A stretch of 64,000 nucleotides of DNA from Thioclava pacifica DSM 10166 (GCF_000714535.1 NZ_AUND01000012.1:496001-560000), one strand, 5' to 3'; counted from the first letter of the stretch, positions 34,593-44,261 are shown. The notes: generated by a model not told the origin, from the letters alone. Made by a program: numbers and translations.

Positions 34593-37500
34593 ATGGTAAA
34601 GTCGATTGACTTTGCCCTGCGCGATGGCGCGGGCACGGTGATCTATGGGTCTGTTTCCGGTGATAGTGCCGGAGAGTTCATTCAGGTTGGGGCCGACGAG
34701 GACATCTCGCTCAATCTGCGCAAGGCAAACATCCTCAAATATGAGAAACTTGACGGCGATCTGGTCGTGACGCTGGCCGATGGCCGCACGATCACGCTGC
34801 ATGGGTTCTTCATGGCGCCCGAAGGGCAGGAGAACACGTTGCTGATTTCGGCCGATGGTCAAATCCAGCAGGTGACTCTGGAGGATATGGGCAATGGCGT
34901 TCTTTTTGCCTCTTATGGCGAGCCGGAGGTGACGGGCGACAAGTGGAGCCCCAATGATCGCCTGGCCTTCCTTGAGGGCGATGAGATCCTCGCGCCCGTT
35001 GCCGAAGACGAGACGACCGGCATGGCGGCCTTTGCGCCTGCGCTCATGACGGGGCTCGGTGGCGGTGGCCTGGCGGCGGCGGGGCTGGCCGGTGCGGCGC
35101 TTCTGGGCGGCTCGGGTGGTTCGAATGGCGGTGCGTCGATCGCGCCTACCGTTGACGATCCCCAGAGCGAGGCAACGCTGAGCACACAGACCGAAACGCA
35201 GGAAGCTGTGGTTTCGGGCACTGGTGAGCCGGGTTCGATCGTGGCCGTGACAATCGGCGATCAGAGCCAGAGCGTCGAGATCGGTCCGGGTGGCACCTGG
35301 GAGGTGATCTTTAGCGACGAAACGCTGCCCTCCGACGGCGATCACGAGGCTGTTGTCGAGGTGACTGCGCCGGATGGGAGCGAATATACGCTCGATGGTC
35401 CGGGCTTCCTGATCGACATGACGCCGCCGGATGTGGCGATCACCGAAGGTGCGGGCTCGACCGGCGATGTCGAGAACCTGCTCGAATATGCGGATGGGAT
35501 CACCGTCTCGGGCGGTGGCGAGCCGGGGGCGGCAATCACTGTCGAGGTCATGGGCCAGACCCAATCGACCACCGTCGGTTCGGATGGCAGCTGGTCGGTC
35601 ACCTTCGCGCAGGATCAGCTTCCGGGCGGCACGTACGAGGCCGCGATGACTGTCACGGCAACCGATGCGCTGGGCAATGTCACGACCCTGAGCGACACCC
35701 TCGCGGTCGATACCGAACCGCATCCGATCAGCTTCGACACGGTCGCGGGCGATGACGTGATCAACCTCGTCGAACAACAGGCCGGTGTGACGATCACCGG
35801 ACAATCCACGCCGGGTGCGCAGATGGTGATCTCGCTGGGCGGAGTGGAGCTGCCGGCGACGGTCGATGCGAGCGGCCAATGGTCGGTGACCTTCTCGCCG
35901 GCGCAGATTGGTACCGGTGAGCGCGAACTGACGTTCACCGCGACGACGACTGATGCGGCGGGCAATGTCTCGACGCAGAGCCATGCGGTTCAGCTCGACA
36001 CCGTCGGTCAGGTCGCCTTCTCGAGCGATCCGATCACCGCTGATGACGTGGTCAATGCGCAAGAGGCAGGCCGCATCACACTGAGCGGCACGTCCGAGCC
36101 CGGCACGCAATCGGTGACGGTCAGCTTCGCAGGTCAGACCCTGCCGGCCACGGTCGGCGCGGATGGCAGCTGGAGCGTGGACGTGACCGGCGCGGCTCTG
36201 TCCACAGGCACTTACGAGGCGCGGGTCAGCGCTGTCGATGCGGCGGGCAACACGGTCTCGGCGACCCGTTCGGTGAGCGTCGATCTGGAAACCAATGTCG
36301 CAGTCGATATCGGGCAGGCGGGCGGTGATGATCTGCTCAACGCGGTCGAGGCGACTTCCGGACTCACGATCACCGGCAGCGCCGAGTCGGGCGCGACCGT
36401 TCAGGTGAATTTCGAGGGCACCACGCGGACGGTTCAGGCCGATGCGTCGGGCAACTGGAGCGCCAGCTTCAGTGCTGCCGAAGTGCCCGCGGGCACCTAT
36501 GACGCGACGGTCAGCGTTCTTGCCACCGACCTCGCGGGGAATACCGCGCAGGCGAGCCATGTGCTCCGTGTCGATACCGAGGTGCAGAACCTGACCCATG
36601 CCACCCCGACCCCGAATGCGATCCTCGCGGATGGGATCGTCAATGCGACGGAAGCGGCGGGCGGGCTCGTGGTGAGCGGCACCGTTGAGGCGGGCAGCGC
36701 GGTTACCGTGCAGCTTGGCTCGGGCGTCACCATCGCAGCGACCGTAACCGGTACGAGCTGGAGCGCGACAATCCCCGCCTCCGCCTTGCCGAATGAGGAA
36801 ATGCAAGAGGTGCTCAGCGTTCGCGCCACCGATGCAAGCGGCAACGCGGCACTCCAGCAAAGTGTCATCACCTTCGACCCGCTTGTACGCGATTTCACGA
36901 TTTCCGCGAGTGTCGCTGGCGACGGGATCGTCAATGCCGAGGAGGCCGAGCGCGGCTTTGCGATTTCGGGCACGGTCGAGCCGGGCGCGACGGTGCAGGT
37001 GGTGCTGGCCAATGGCGTGACGCAAACATTGGTGGCAGGTGCCGACGGGCAATGGAGTGCGCAGTTCAGCGGTGCCGACCTGCCGGGCAGCGAAGGCACG
37101 ATGACTTATCAGGTCTTCGCTACGGACGTGGTGGGCAACGTCTCGCAAACCGATGGCAGCTTCACCTATGACCTCGTTGCGCCGGAGTCTCCCGATATCA
37201 TCGGCTTCTCGCGGGTCGAAACCGGGCTCGTGGGGTTGCTCATCGAGAATGCCGACGATCCGCTGGACTTTGCGGCGGTCGATGCTGGCGGTGCGGTCTC
37301 CGAAGTGTCCCTCGACGGCGCGCCGGTCGTGCGCAGCGCCTACACCTCCTATGATTTCCAGAGCACGGTGCCCAATGGCTCTTATCTGGTGGTCTCGGAT
37401 ACCGATGCGGCGGGCAACGAGGCGGCGACGCTGCTCGTGGTCGACAATAACGCGGCGGTCACGGTGGATCTCAACCGGGCGGGCCTATCTGACTTCGACT

Positions 37501-37745
37501 TCGCCGAGATTGACCTGAGCTTCGCGCCCGAGGCCGAACTCACGATCACCGAGGCGCAGATCAAGGCGCTTACCGGGCCGGACAATACGATCGCGATCGA
37601 GGGCAATGACAACGACCACGTCACCGCTCTGGGGGCGCTCGATACCGGTCTGACCACCACGGTCGATGGGCATGACATGAGCATCTACACGCTCGGCGAT
37701 ACGACCCTGCTGATCGATGACGAAATCACCAATGTGACGATCTGA
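34593..37745 (+). CDS. Type I-secreted adhesin with Ig-like repeats (BapA-type)
   Basis: 1050 residues, very low in Lys and Cys, rich in Gly, Ala, Thr and Asp. Residues 1-130 form a BapA-prefix-like domain with VKSIDFALRDG...GSVSG. A Gly/Ala-rich linker lies near 155-180. Then come about eight Ig-like repeats of roughly 90-100 residues, each ending ...TDAAGN...DT and each starting with a D-x-[IL]-N-x2-E block (GDDVINLVE, ADDVVNAQE, GDDLLNAVE, ADGIVNATE, GDGIVNAEE). The last 110 residues (LTITEAQIKALTG...NDNDHV...LLIDDEITNVTI) match the C-terminal cap that type I secretion uses. No RTX nonapeptides are seen. TolC, ABC and HlyD genes follow. Confidence 0.88.
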   Translation: MVKSIDFALRDGAGTVIYGSVSGDSAGEFIQVGADEDISLNLRKANILKYEKLDGDLVVTLADGRTITLHGFFMAPEGQENTLLISADGQIQQVTLEDMGNGVLFASYGEPEVTGDKWSPNDRLAFLEGDEILAPVAEDETTGMAAFAPALMTGLGGGGLAAAGLAGAALLGGSGGSNGGASIAPTVDDPQSEATLSTQTETQEAVVSGTGEPGSIVAVTIGDQSQSVEIGPGGTWEVIFSDETLPSDGDHEAVVEVTAPDGSEYTLDGPGFLIDMTPPDVAITEGAGSTGDVENLLEYADGITVSGGGEPGAAITVEVMGQTQSTTVGSDGSWSVTFAQDQLPGGTYEAAMTVTATDALGNVTTLSDTLAVDTEPHPISFDTVAGDDVINLVEQQAGVTITGQSTPGAQMVISLGGVELPATVDASGQWSVTFSPAQIGTGERELTFTATTTDAAGNVSTQSHAVQLDTVGQVAFSSDPITADDVVNAQEAGRITLSGTSEPGTQSVTVSFAGQTLPATVGADGSWSVDVTGAALSTGTYEARVSAVDAAGNTVSATRSVSVDLETNVAVDIGQAGGDDLLNAVEATSGLTITGSAESGATVQVNFEGTTRTVQADASGNWSASFSAAEVPAGTYDATVSVLATDLAGNTAQASHVLRVDTEVQNLTHATPTPNAILADGIVNATEAAGGLVVSGTVEAGSAVTVQLGSGVTIAATVTGTSWSATIPASALPNEEMQEVLSVRATDASGNAALQQSVITFDPLVRDFTISASVAGDGIVNAEEAERGFAISGTVEPGATVQVVLANGVTQTLVAGADGQWSAQFSGADLPGSEGTMTYQVFATDVVGNVSQTDGSFTYDLVAPESPDIIGFSRVETGLVGLLIENADDPLDFAAVDAGGAVSEVSLDGAPVVRSAYTSYDFQSTVPNGSYLVVSDTDAAGNEAATLLVVDNNAAVTVDLNRAGLSDFDFAEIDLSFAPEAELTITEAQIKALTGPDNTIAIEGNDNDHVTALGALDTGLTTTVDGHDMSIYTLGDTTLLIDDEITNVTI

Positions 37746-37759
37746 CGGGGGCGGAGAGG

Positions 37760-39100
37760 ATGCGCCGGACACAGCCAGTTCACCATCGCCGTCGCGGTCT
37801 TCGCGGGGCAATGGTGCTTGCCGGAACGGTGGCGCTGTCGGGTTGTCTGGCCGACGGTACGCCTTTCCCGACGCGCAATGCGGTCGATCCGGCCTCTGCG
37901 CCGCTCGCGGCCGGTATCGCGCGCAAACCCGGGACGGATGCGCAAAGCTCTGAGCTGATCGCCGATCTCGCGGCGCGCCGGTCTATTCTGCCTGCGACCG
38001 GACCCTATGCAGAGGTTGCGCAGGCGGTGCTGGATCATTCCGCAGGCGCCGCGCAGGCCGAATTGCGGGTCGCGCGGTTGACCGCGCAGGCGAAGTCGAA
38101 GAACTGGCTGCCCCAGATCGGGCCGAGCGTGAGCCTGTCGAGCCTCGGCGATCTCGTGACTCAGCTGGTGATGGAGCAGGTGATCTTCGACAACGGCGCG
38201 AAGAAGGCCGAACGCGATTTCGCCGCCGCCGATGTCGAGGTGGCTGCGGTCGAGCTCTCTCAGGAGATGAACGACACCGTCTATGACGGGCTGAAATTCT
38301 ACATTTCGGGGCTGAAGGCCGAGGCGCAGGCCGAAGTCGCGAGCGCCAACGCCCGGCAGCTTTCCGAGTTCGAACGTATCTTGCGCGAACGTGCGAAGGG
38401 CGGGCTGTCGGATCTCTCCGAGGTCGGGTTCGTTGCGCAGAAACGCCATGAGGCCGAGGCCGAAGCGCAGGCCGACCGGCAGGCGGCGCAGGCGGCACGG
38501 ACGCAGCTCGCGACGATGAGCGATCAACCGATGCAGCACCTGACCGGCCTGTCCAACGTGGCGCTGCCGGTGGCCGCGCCCGAGCCACTCGCGGTCAAGC
38601 GCGCCGAAGGCGAAGCGGCGCGGGCCGAAGCGGAAGCACAGCTCGCCAAGGCTGGTCACCTTCCGGGCCTCGCGCTGCGCGCAGGCGCTGGCGAAGGCAA
38701 ACCGACACTTGGCGTGAATATGGGTATGACTCAGATGCTGGGCTTTGGCCGGGGCGATACGCTCGCAGCGATCGAGGCTGGGGCCGAGGCGGGACAGGCA
38801 CGCGTTGCGAAGGCGCGGCAGGACAGCGCCCGCAGCCTGTCGGCACTTCAGGTCAGGCTCACGGATTTACGCGCCCGCGAGATGCGAGATGCCGCCCTTG
38901 TCGAGGAGGCCGAGTCGGGGCTCGCGCTCTTCAAACGGCAATACAAGATGGGCCGCCGCCGGCTGATGGAGCTGGTCGGCAATTACGAAAGCTACGCCGC
39001 GATGAAACGTGCGCAGGTGGGGCTTCGCTACGAGATCGCGCTGACCGAGCTGGAGATCGCGCGGGTGCAGGGGCTTCTGGTCGATGGAAGCCGGATATGA
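37760..39100 (+). CDS. TolC-family outer membrane protein (type I secretion)
   Basis: 446 residues. A basic lead and a lipobox (VALSGC, C about 29) suggest an outer-membrane lipoprotein. Long alpha-helical repeats rich in Ala, Glu, Gln and Arg follow (about 95-240 and 270-445), as in TolC tunnels: VLDHSAGAAQAELRVARLTAQAKSKNWLPQIGPSV, and the second repeat ARAEAEAQLAKAGHLPGLALRAG. It starts 14 bp after the adhesin stop and 15 bp before the ABC transporter. It would be the outer-membrane exit for the adhesin. Confidence 0.88.
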   Translation: MRRTQPVHHRRRGLRGAMVLAGTVALSGCLADGTPFPTRNAVDPASAPLAAGIARKPGTDAQSSELIADLAARRSILPATGPYAEVAQAVLDHSAGAAQAELRVARLTAQAKSKNWLPQIGPSVSLSSLGDLVTQLVMEQVIFDNGAKKAERDFAAADVEVAAVELSQEMNDTVYDGLKFYISGLKAEAQAEVASANARQLSEFERILRERAKGGLSDLSEVGFVAQKRHEAEAEAQADRQAAQAARTQLATMSDQPMQHLTGLSNVALPVAAPEPLAVKRAEGEAARAEAEAQLAKAGHLPGLALRAGAGEGKPTLGVNMGMTQMLGFGRGDTLAAIEAGAEAGQARVAKARQDSARSLSALQVRLTDLRAREMRDAALVEEAESGLALFKRQYKMGRRRLMELVGNYESYAAMKRAQVGLRYEIALTELEIARVQGLLVDGSRI

Positions 39101-39115
39101 GGAGGTGGCAGGCGG

Positions 39116-41353
39116 GTGACTGATCGCGTCATCGCGTTCGACATCAATGCCGCCCGCGTGAGCGGGGCGGCCGATGGAGTCATGCCGCGTCCCGCCATCT
39201 CGCCCAGCGGCCCCAGCCCCGATCAGCGCCTCGTCCGGGCGAAGGCCCGAGCCGAACTGGCCAGCGCCTATGCCGGGCTTCTGGGCGCGGAACTGCCCGC
39301 CTCAGATGTGCTTGAACAGATGCTGCTCGCGATCGGAGAGGCGACCGAAAGTGGCGCCACGATCAAACCCGAGAGTATCGCCGCGGTACTGCGGGTCGCT
39401 GGCATGACGGCCTCGGTCGAGTCGATCGACGCGCTTACCCCCGGCCAGTGGCCAGCACTTGCGCAGATGGCGAACGGGCAGATGGTGCTCGTCGCCGCGC
39501 AGGAGGGCGAGAGCCTTTTCATCTATGACAAGACCTGCCCCGATCAGCGTGCGGAGGTGCCGCTGCGCGAGTTCTCTCCGCATTTTTCCGGCCGGATCAT
39601 CCGCGCGCGTACCTCGCTGCGCCAGCTTGAGGAACGCCATATCGGCGAGGACACGAAAGGCCATTGGTTCTGGGGGGCGTTCCGCACGCAACGCCGCGCC
39701 TTTGCCGAGGTCGCACTTGGCTCGCTCTTCGCCAACATCCTCGCGGTGGCGGTCGCGCTGTTCTCGCTCCAGGTCTATGACCGGGTGATCCCGCATCAAT
39801 CCGAAAGCACGCTCTGGGTACTTGCGCTTGGCGCGGGGCTCGCGCTGGTGCTGGAGATGGGGCTGAAACTCGCGCGCTCCGGCCTGATGGATCTCGCCGG
39901 GCGGCGGATCGAACTCTCGGTGCAGGGCCTTCTGATGGATCGCCTTCTGGGGATGAAGGCTGCGCCCGAGAAACGCGCGCCCAGCCAGCTTTTCGCCGCG
40001 ATGCGCGAGTTCTCCTCGGTGCGCGAGTTCTTCACCGCCTCGACCATCGGCACGCTGGCCGATATCCCCTTCCTCTTCGTCTTCCTGATCCTCGTCGCCT
40101 CGATCGGTGGCCCGCTGGTCTTCGTGCTGATCGCAGGGGCGGTGCTCATGGTGGTGCCGGGAATGTTCCTGCAAAAGAAGATGGTCGCGTTGAGCCAGTC
40201 GACGCAAGGCGCCTCGAGCCGCGCGAGCCGCCTGTTGCACGAAGCGATCTACGAACATGAAACCGTCGCCACCACGCGCGGCGCTGACCGGATCAAGCGG
40301 ATCTGGGAGGAGCTGACGACGCTCTCGGCAGTGAAAAGCTCTGAGCAGCGCAAGCTCGCCTCGGCGCTGACCTACTGGGCGCAGATGATCCAGCAGGGCA
40401 CCTATATCACCGCGGTCGTTATCGGCGCCTACATGGTGTTCGCAGGCGAATTCACCGTCGGCTCGATCATCGCCATCGGTATCCTGACCTCGCGCACGCT
40501 CGCGCCGCTGACGCAACTGGCGGGCACGCTGGCGCGCTGGTCGAACGTGAAATCGGCTCTGGTTGGGCTCGATGCGATCGCTGGGGCCGAGCAGGTCCAG
40601 AGCGCGGGCCGCCGCTACTTGCGCGCCGAGACGCTGCGCGGTGCGTTCGAGCTGCGCCATCTCGAATTCCGTTATGACCCGGAGGCCGCACCCACCGTCG
40701 AGATCGCGGGGCTCGCGATCCCGCAAGGGCAGCGCGTGGCGGTGCTGGGCGCAAATGGCTCGGGGAAATCGACCCTGCTCAAGCTTCTTGCAGGGCTTTA
40801 CGAGCCGCAAAACGGCCGGCTGCTACTCGACGGGATCGATATCGGTCAGATCCACCCGCGCGATCTGCGGCGCAGCGTGGGCTATCTTAGTCAGGACGTG
40901 CGGCTTTTCGCGGGGACCCTCCGCGATAATCTCAACCTCACCCAGCTCGAACGAGACGACGAACGGCTCTATGCCGCGCTCGATTTCGCAGGCCTCGGGC
41001 CGTTCCTGCGCAACCATCCGCGCGGCCTCGACCTGCCGATCCGCGATGGCGGCGAGGGGCTTTCAGTCGGCCAGCGCCAGTCGATCGGCTGGGCGCGGCT
41101 TTGGTTGCAGGATCCGCAGGTGGTGATCCTCGATGAGCCGACCGCCGCCCTCGACACCACGCTGGAGACCACGCTGGTCAGTCGCCTCGATGGCTGGTTG
41201 GGTGATCGCACCGCGATCATCGCCACCCATCGCGTACCGATATTGTCGCTCACCGGCCGCACGCTGATCCTGCAAAACGGCCGTCTGGCGGTCGACGGTC
41301 CACGCGATGCGGTGCTCGCCCATCTCAATCAAGCGAAGGGGGCGCAGGCATGA
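39116..41353 (+). CDS. Type I secretion ABC transporter with peptidase-like N-terminal domain
   Basis: 745 residues, GTG start. Residues 85-165 form a C39-like domain that lacks the catalytic cysteine pattern (MANGQMVLVAAQEGESLFIYD). This is the chaperone-like form used for RTX-type and adhesin substrates. Membrane segments lie between 200 and 470. The ATPase has Walker A GANGSGKST near 544, signature LSVGQRQ near 648, Walker B VVILDEPTAALD near 667 and ATHR. It powers export of the adjacent adhesin through the inner membrane. It overlaps the HlyD gene by 4 bp. Confidence 0.93.
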   Translation: MTDRVIAFDINAARVSGAADGVMPRPAISPSGPSPDQRLVRAKARAELASAYAGLLGAELPASDVLEQMLLAIGEATESGATIKPESIAAVLRVAGMTASVESIDALTPGQWPALAQMANGQMVLVAAQEGESLFIYDKTCPDQRAEVPLREFSPHFSGRIIRARTSLRQLEERHIGEDTKGHWFWGAFRTQRRAFAEVALGSLFANILAVAVALFSLQVYDRVIPHQSESTLWVLALGAGLALVLEMGLKLARSGLMDLAGRRIELSVQGLLMDRLLGMKAAPEKRAPSQLFAAMREFSSVREFFTASTIGTLADIPFLFVFLILVASIGGPLVFVLIAGAVLMVVPGMFLQKKMVALSQSTQGASSRASRLLHEAIYEHETVATTRGADRIKRIWEELTTLSAVKSSEQRKLASALTYWAQMIQQGTYITAVVIGAYMVFAGEFTVGSIIAIGILTSRTLAPLTQLAGTLARWSNVKSALVGLDAIAGAEQVQSAGRRYLRAETLRGAFELRHLEFRYDPEAAPTVEIAGLAIPQGQRVAVLGANGSGKSTLLKLLAGLYEPQNGRLLLDGIDIGQIHPRDLRRSVGYLSQDVRLFAGTLRDNLNLTQLERDDERLYAALDFAGLGPFLRNHPRGLDLPIRDGGEGLSVGQRQSIGWARLWLQDPQVVILDEPTAALDTTLETTLVSRLDGWLGDRTAIIATHRVPILSLTGRTLILQNGRLAVDGPRDAVLAHLNQAKGAQA

Positions 41354-42522
41354 CGACGATCGACCACGCAGCCCTTCAGGACAGCTCGCGCAGACTGTCG
41401 CTCACGATCTGGATCGTCGTTGCGGCGATCGTGATCTTCCTGCTTTGGGCCTCGATGGCTTGGGTCGATCAGATCGTACGTGGCCCCGGCGAAATCACCT
41501 CCTCGGCCAAGCCGCAGATCATCCAGAACCTCGAAGGCGGGATCCTTGCGGAGCTTTACGTCGGCGAGGGTGATGTGGTCGAGCCGGGGCAGGTCATCGC
41601 GCGGCTGCAATCGACGCAATATCAGACCCAGGTCGACGATCTCGAAGATCAGATCGCGGCGCTGGAGATAAAACGTGCACGGCTCGAGGCGGAGATGTCG
41701 GGGCGCGACACGTTTGAGGTAACCGAAGCACAGCGTCGGCTGGTGCCGGAGATCGTGGCCTCGGAAAGCGCGCTTCTCAAGGCGCGTCTGGCCGATGTGT
41801 CGGCGCGTGCGAAAGGGGCGAAGAACGTGATGGCCCAGGCACGCGAGGAGCTCGATCTGGTCGAGCGGATGTACAAGAAGGACGTGGCGCCGCTGATAGA
41901 GGTGACGCGGGCGCGCAAGACCTTTTCAGATGCCGAGCGCGCCTGGCGTGAGATCGATACGAAGGCTGCATTGGAGCGGGCCGCCGAACATTCCGACGTT
42001 CTGGGCAAGCTCGCCACGCTGCGCCAACAGCTCAAGCTGGCCGAGGATCAGCTCGACCGGACCGTGCTTACCGCGCCGATGCGCGGGGTGGTCAACAAGT
42101 TGCCGGTGGCGACGATCGGCGGAGTGGTAAGGCCTGGCGAAGAGATCGCTCAGATCATCCCGCTCGACGAGGCGCTGGTGCTCGAAGCGCGCATAGCGCC
42201 GCGTGACATCGCCCATGTTCAGCCCGGACAAGAGGCGACGATCAAGCTCTCGGCCTACGATTACACGATTTATGGCAGCCTGCATGGTACGGTCACGCTG
42301 GTCTCGGCCGATACGTTCAAGGACGAGCGCAAACCCGATGGCGATCCCCATTACAAGGTGACGATCTCGGTCGATCTTGCGGATCTGCCCGCGCGTCAGA
42401 AACAGCTCGAGATCCGGCCCGGGATGCAGGCGGTGGTGGAGCTGCACACGGGTGAGAAGACAGTGCTGCAATATCTGCTCAAACCGCTCTACAAATCGCG
42501 TGAGGCTCTGCGCGAGCCCTGA
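41350..42522 (+). CDS. HlyD-family membrane fusion protein
   Basis: 390 residues. A single membrane segment (about 19-41) is followed by a lipoyl-like half (RGPGEITSSAKPQIIQNLEGGILAEL, 47-75) and a long coiled coil (about 90-215). The second lipoyl half is TVLTAPMRGVVNKLPVATIGGVVRPGEEIAQIIP, then the beta-barrel end. It bridges the ABC transporter to the TolC-type channel. Its last 34 bp overlap the antisense end of the response regulator/phosphatase gene on the other strand, so the two transcripts are partly complementary. Confidence 0.93.
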   Translation: MTTIDHAALQDSSRRLSLTIWIVVAAIVIFLLWASMAWVDQIVRGPGEITSSAKPQIIQNLEGGILAELYVGEGDVVEPGQVIARLQSTQYQTQVDDLEDQIAALEIKRARLEAEMSGRDTFEVTEAQRRLVPEIVASESALLKARLADVSARAKGAKNVMAQAREELDLVERMYKKDVAPLIEVTRARKTFSDAERAWREIDTKAALERAAEHSDVLGKLATLRQQLKLAEDQLDRTVLTAPMRGVVNKLPVATIGGVVRPGEEIAQIIPLDEALVLEARIAPRDIAHVQPGQEATIKLSAYDYTIYGSLHGTVTLVSADTFKDERKPDGDPHYKVTISVDLADLPARQKQLEIRPGMQAVVELHTGEKTVLQYLLKPLYKSREALREP

Positions 42523-43784
42523 ACGCGGCCCGGGCCACGGAACTCGAATATCGCGGCCGATACATCGTCGGTGATGTCGCCGGCGGTGTAAGCCTCGATC
42601 TCCCACAAGATCGCGTCGAGAAAGTCGGGGCCCCTCAGTCCTGCGAATTTTCGGATGAGCGTCGCGAGAGCGGTCTCGTCGATCATGATGCCGTCGGGGT
42701 CGGTCGCCTCGGTGATCCCGTCCGAGATCAGGAGCAGCCGGTCGCCGGGTGCGAGACGGGTGCTGACCGATACATACTGCGCGCCGGGGATCAGCCCGAT
42801 CGGCAAACCGCCTTGGCCCAGAAACTCGACCCGTCCGTCCCGGCGTTGCACCACCGGGTAGGGATGGCCCGCCTGCACCAGTTCGATCTGTCCCGTCGCA
42901 AGGTCGATATCGGCATAGACCAGCGTCAGGTAGCTCTCGGTCTGCATCTCCTCGAGCACGAGATCGTTCATCATCTGCGCTACCTCCGCGGGCGGACGGC
43001 TGGCGAAACTGTCGCGCCCGGTGGGGATCAAGGCGATGTTCTGCGCGGGCCATGTCCCCGACAGGTATCCCGCCACCCGCGCCATCATCAGCGCCGAGGT
43101 TATCCCGTGACCCGAGACATCGATTCCATACAGGCCAACACGTGTCTCGTTGATCGGGAAGAAGCCGACGAGATCCCCGCCCACATGGCCGGTCGGGCGC
43201 AACATGAGCGAGGCCGCGCCCGCGCCGAAGTCGCGATGGCGGTCGCGCACGAGGCTTTGCTGCAGCTTGCGCGCTTCTTGCAGGTCGCGCTCGATCACGT
43301 CCTGCGCGGCGCGCAAGAGGTTGTTCTTCGCGCTGAGCTCTTCCTGCATCGAGAGGATGCGGCTGCCCGCGCTGAGCCTTGCGCGCAGCTCCTCTCCGTT
43401 CACAGGTTTGGACAGAAAATCATCCGCGCCGCTTTCGAGTCCGCGCGTGACATCGGTCTTTTCCGCCTTCGAGGTGAGCAGGATGAAATAGCCGTAGCTG
43501 CGCCGATCCATGGCGCGAAAGGCCTGACAGAACTCCGGTCCGGTCATGCCCGTCATCATCCAGTCGGAGATCACGATGTCGGGCTCTGTCCGGGCGCAGA
43601 TCACCATTGCCTCTTCCGCGCTGCCGGCTTCGGTGACGCGATAGCCGGAGCGTGACAGCTGCGCCGAGAGGATGCGGCGTTGCATGCGGCTGTCATCGAC
43701 CACGAGGACATGGCGCGGCGCCCCCGGCTTGGGGGGCGCGGGATCAAGAGGGGGCGCGTCGTAGCTCGCAGCCATATGTGTCAT
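42489..43784 (-). CDS. Response regulator fused to PP2C-type (SpoIIE) phosphatase
   Basis: 431 residues from the ATG at 43784; GTG at 43796 and ATG at 43775 are alternatives. An N-terminal receiver domain (about 24-144) has the acidic pair of VVDDSRMQ, the phospho-acceptor Asp in ISDWMM (about residue 74), Thr in LLTSKAE and Lys in LSKPVNG. A coiled linker follows, then a PPM phosphatase domain with GGDLVGFF, YGIDVSGHG, LLLISDGITEA and the closing DDVSAAIFE. Such proteins control anti-sigma or anti-adaptor partners by dephosphorylation. Neighbours are an Hpt protein and the adhesin secretion genes. Confidence 0.9.
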   Translation of the reverse strand: MTHMAASYDAPPLDPAPPKPGAPRHVLVVDDSRMQRRILSAQLSRSGYRVTEAGSAEEAMVICARTEPDIVISDWMMTGMTGPEFCQAFRAMDRRSYGYFILLTSKAEKTDVTRGLESGADDFLSKPVNGEELRARLSAGSRILSMQEELSAKNNLLRAAQDVIERDLQEARKLQQSLVRDRHRDFGAGAASLMLRPTGHVGGDLVGFFPINETRVGLYGIDVSGHGITSALMMARVAGYLSGTWPAQNIALIPTGRDSFASRPPAEVAQMMNDLVLEEMQTESYLTLVYADIDLATGQIELVQAGHPYPVVQRRDGRVEFLGQGGLPIGLIPGAQYVSVSTRLAPGDRLLLISDGITEATDPDGIMIDETALATLIRKFAGLRGPDFLDAILWEIEAYTAGDITDDVSAAIFEFRGPGRVQGSRRASRDL

Positions 43785-43925
43785 CCGTTGCCGCACGCTG
43801 CTATAAGGCTAGGAATGCGCTAAGAATTCGTGAAAATTTCTTGCCCGATCGCCTTTAAGTCTTTCGCAAGCTTTCGCCGCTACGGTCGATCCCCGGTGAA
43901 GGTAACTCGGTGGCCGGAGGGTTGG

Positions 43926-44255
43926 ATGATTGATTGGGAACGCGTGCGCGAATTGCGCGGAGAGATCGGCGCGGATGGGTTCGCGGAAGTGGTCGAGCTT
44001 TTCCTCGACGAAGTCGAAGCGGTCGTGATGACGCTTGGGTCGCGCCCTGCCCGGCTGGAGGAGGATCTGCATTTCCTCAAAGGCTCGGCCTGGAACATCG
44101 GCTTTCGTGACTTCGGTGGCATGTGCCAACAAGGCGAACGTCTCGCCGCAGCCGGAGACGGCGGCCGGGTCGATGTCGCCGCGATCCTCGATTGCTACGG
44201 GGAGTCGAAGGCGGTGTTCATGGGACGGTTGACGGAGTTCACCGCCGCCGCGTGA
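43926..44255 (+). CDS. Histidine phosphotransfer (Hpt) protein
   Basis: 109 residues from the ATG at 43926, which has a GGAGGG site. The whole protein is one four-helix Hpt domain: the phosphorylated His is H49 in DLHFLKGSAWNIGF, which fits the Hpt consensus HxLKGsaxnlG. It passes phosphate between a hybrid kinase and a response regulator. Divergent from the receiver-phosphatase gene (141 bp between starts), it is a likely partner. No kinase is in the window. Stop to the convergent ilvA stop is 6 bp. Confidence 0.9.
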   Translation: MIDWERVRELRGEIGADGFAEVVELFLDEVEAVVMTLGSRPARLEEDLHFLKGSAWNIGFRDFGGMCQQGERLAAAGDGGRVDVAAILDCYGESKAVFMGRLTEFTAAA

Positions 44256-44261
44256 TCGCCC

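Noticed and set aside
34572-37148. An 858-codon minus-strand frame across the adhesin gene
   Set aside because: Arg- and His-rich text with periodicity that only reflects the adhesin repeats on the other strand.
34593-37745. RTX (GGxGxD) repeats in the adhesin
   Set aside because: No run of GGxGxDxUx nonapeptides is seen; Gly-rich blocks are Ala/Gly linkers.
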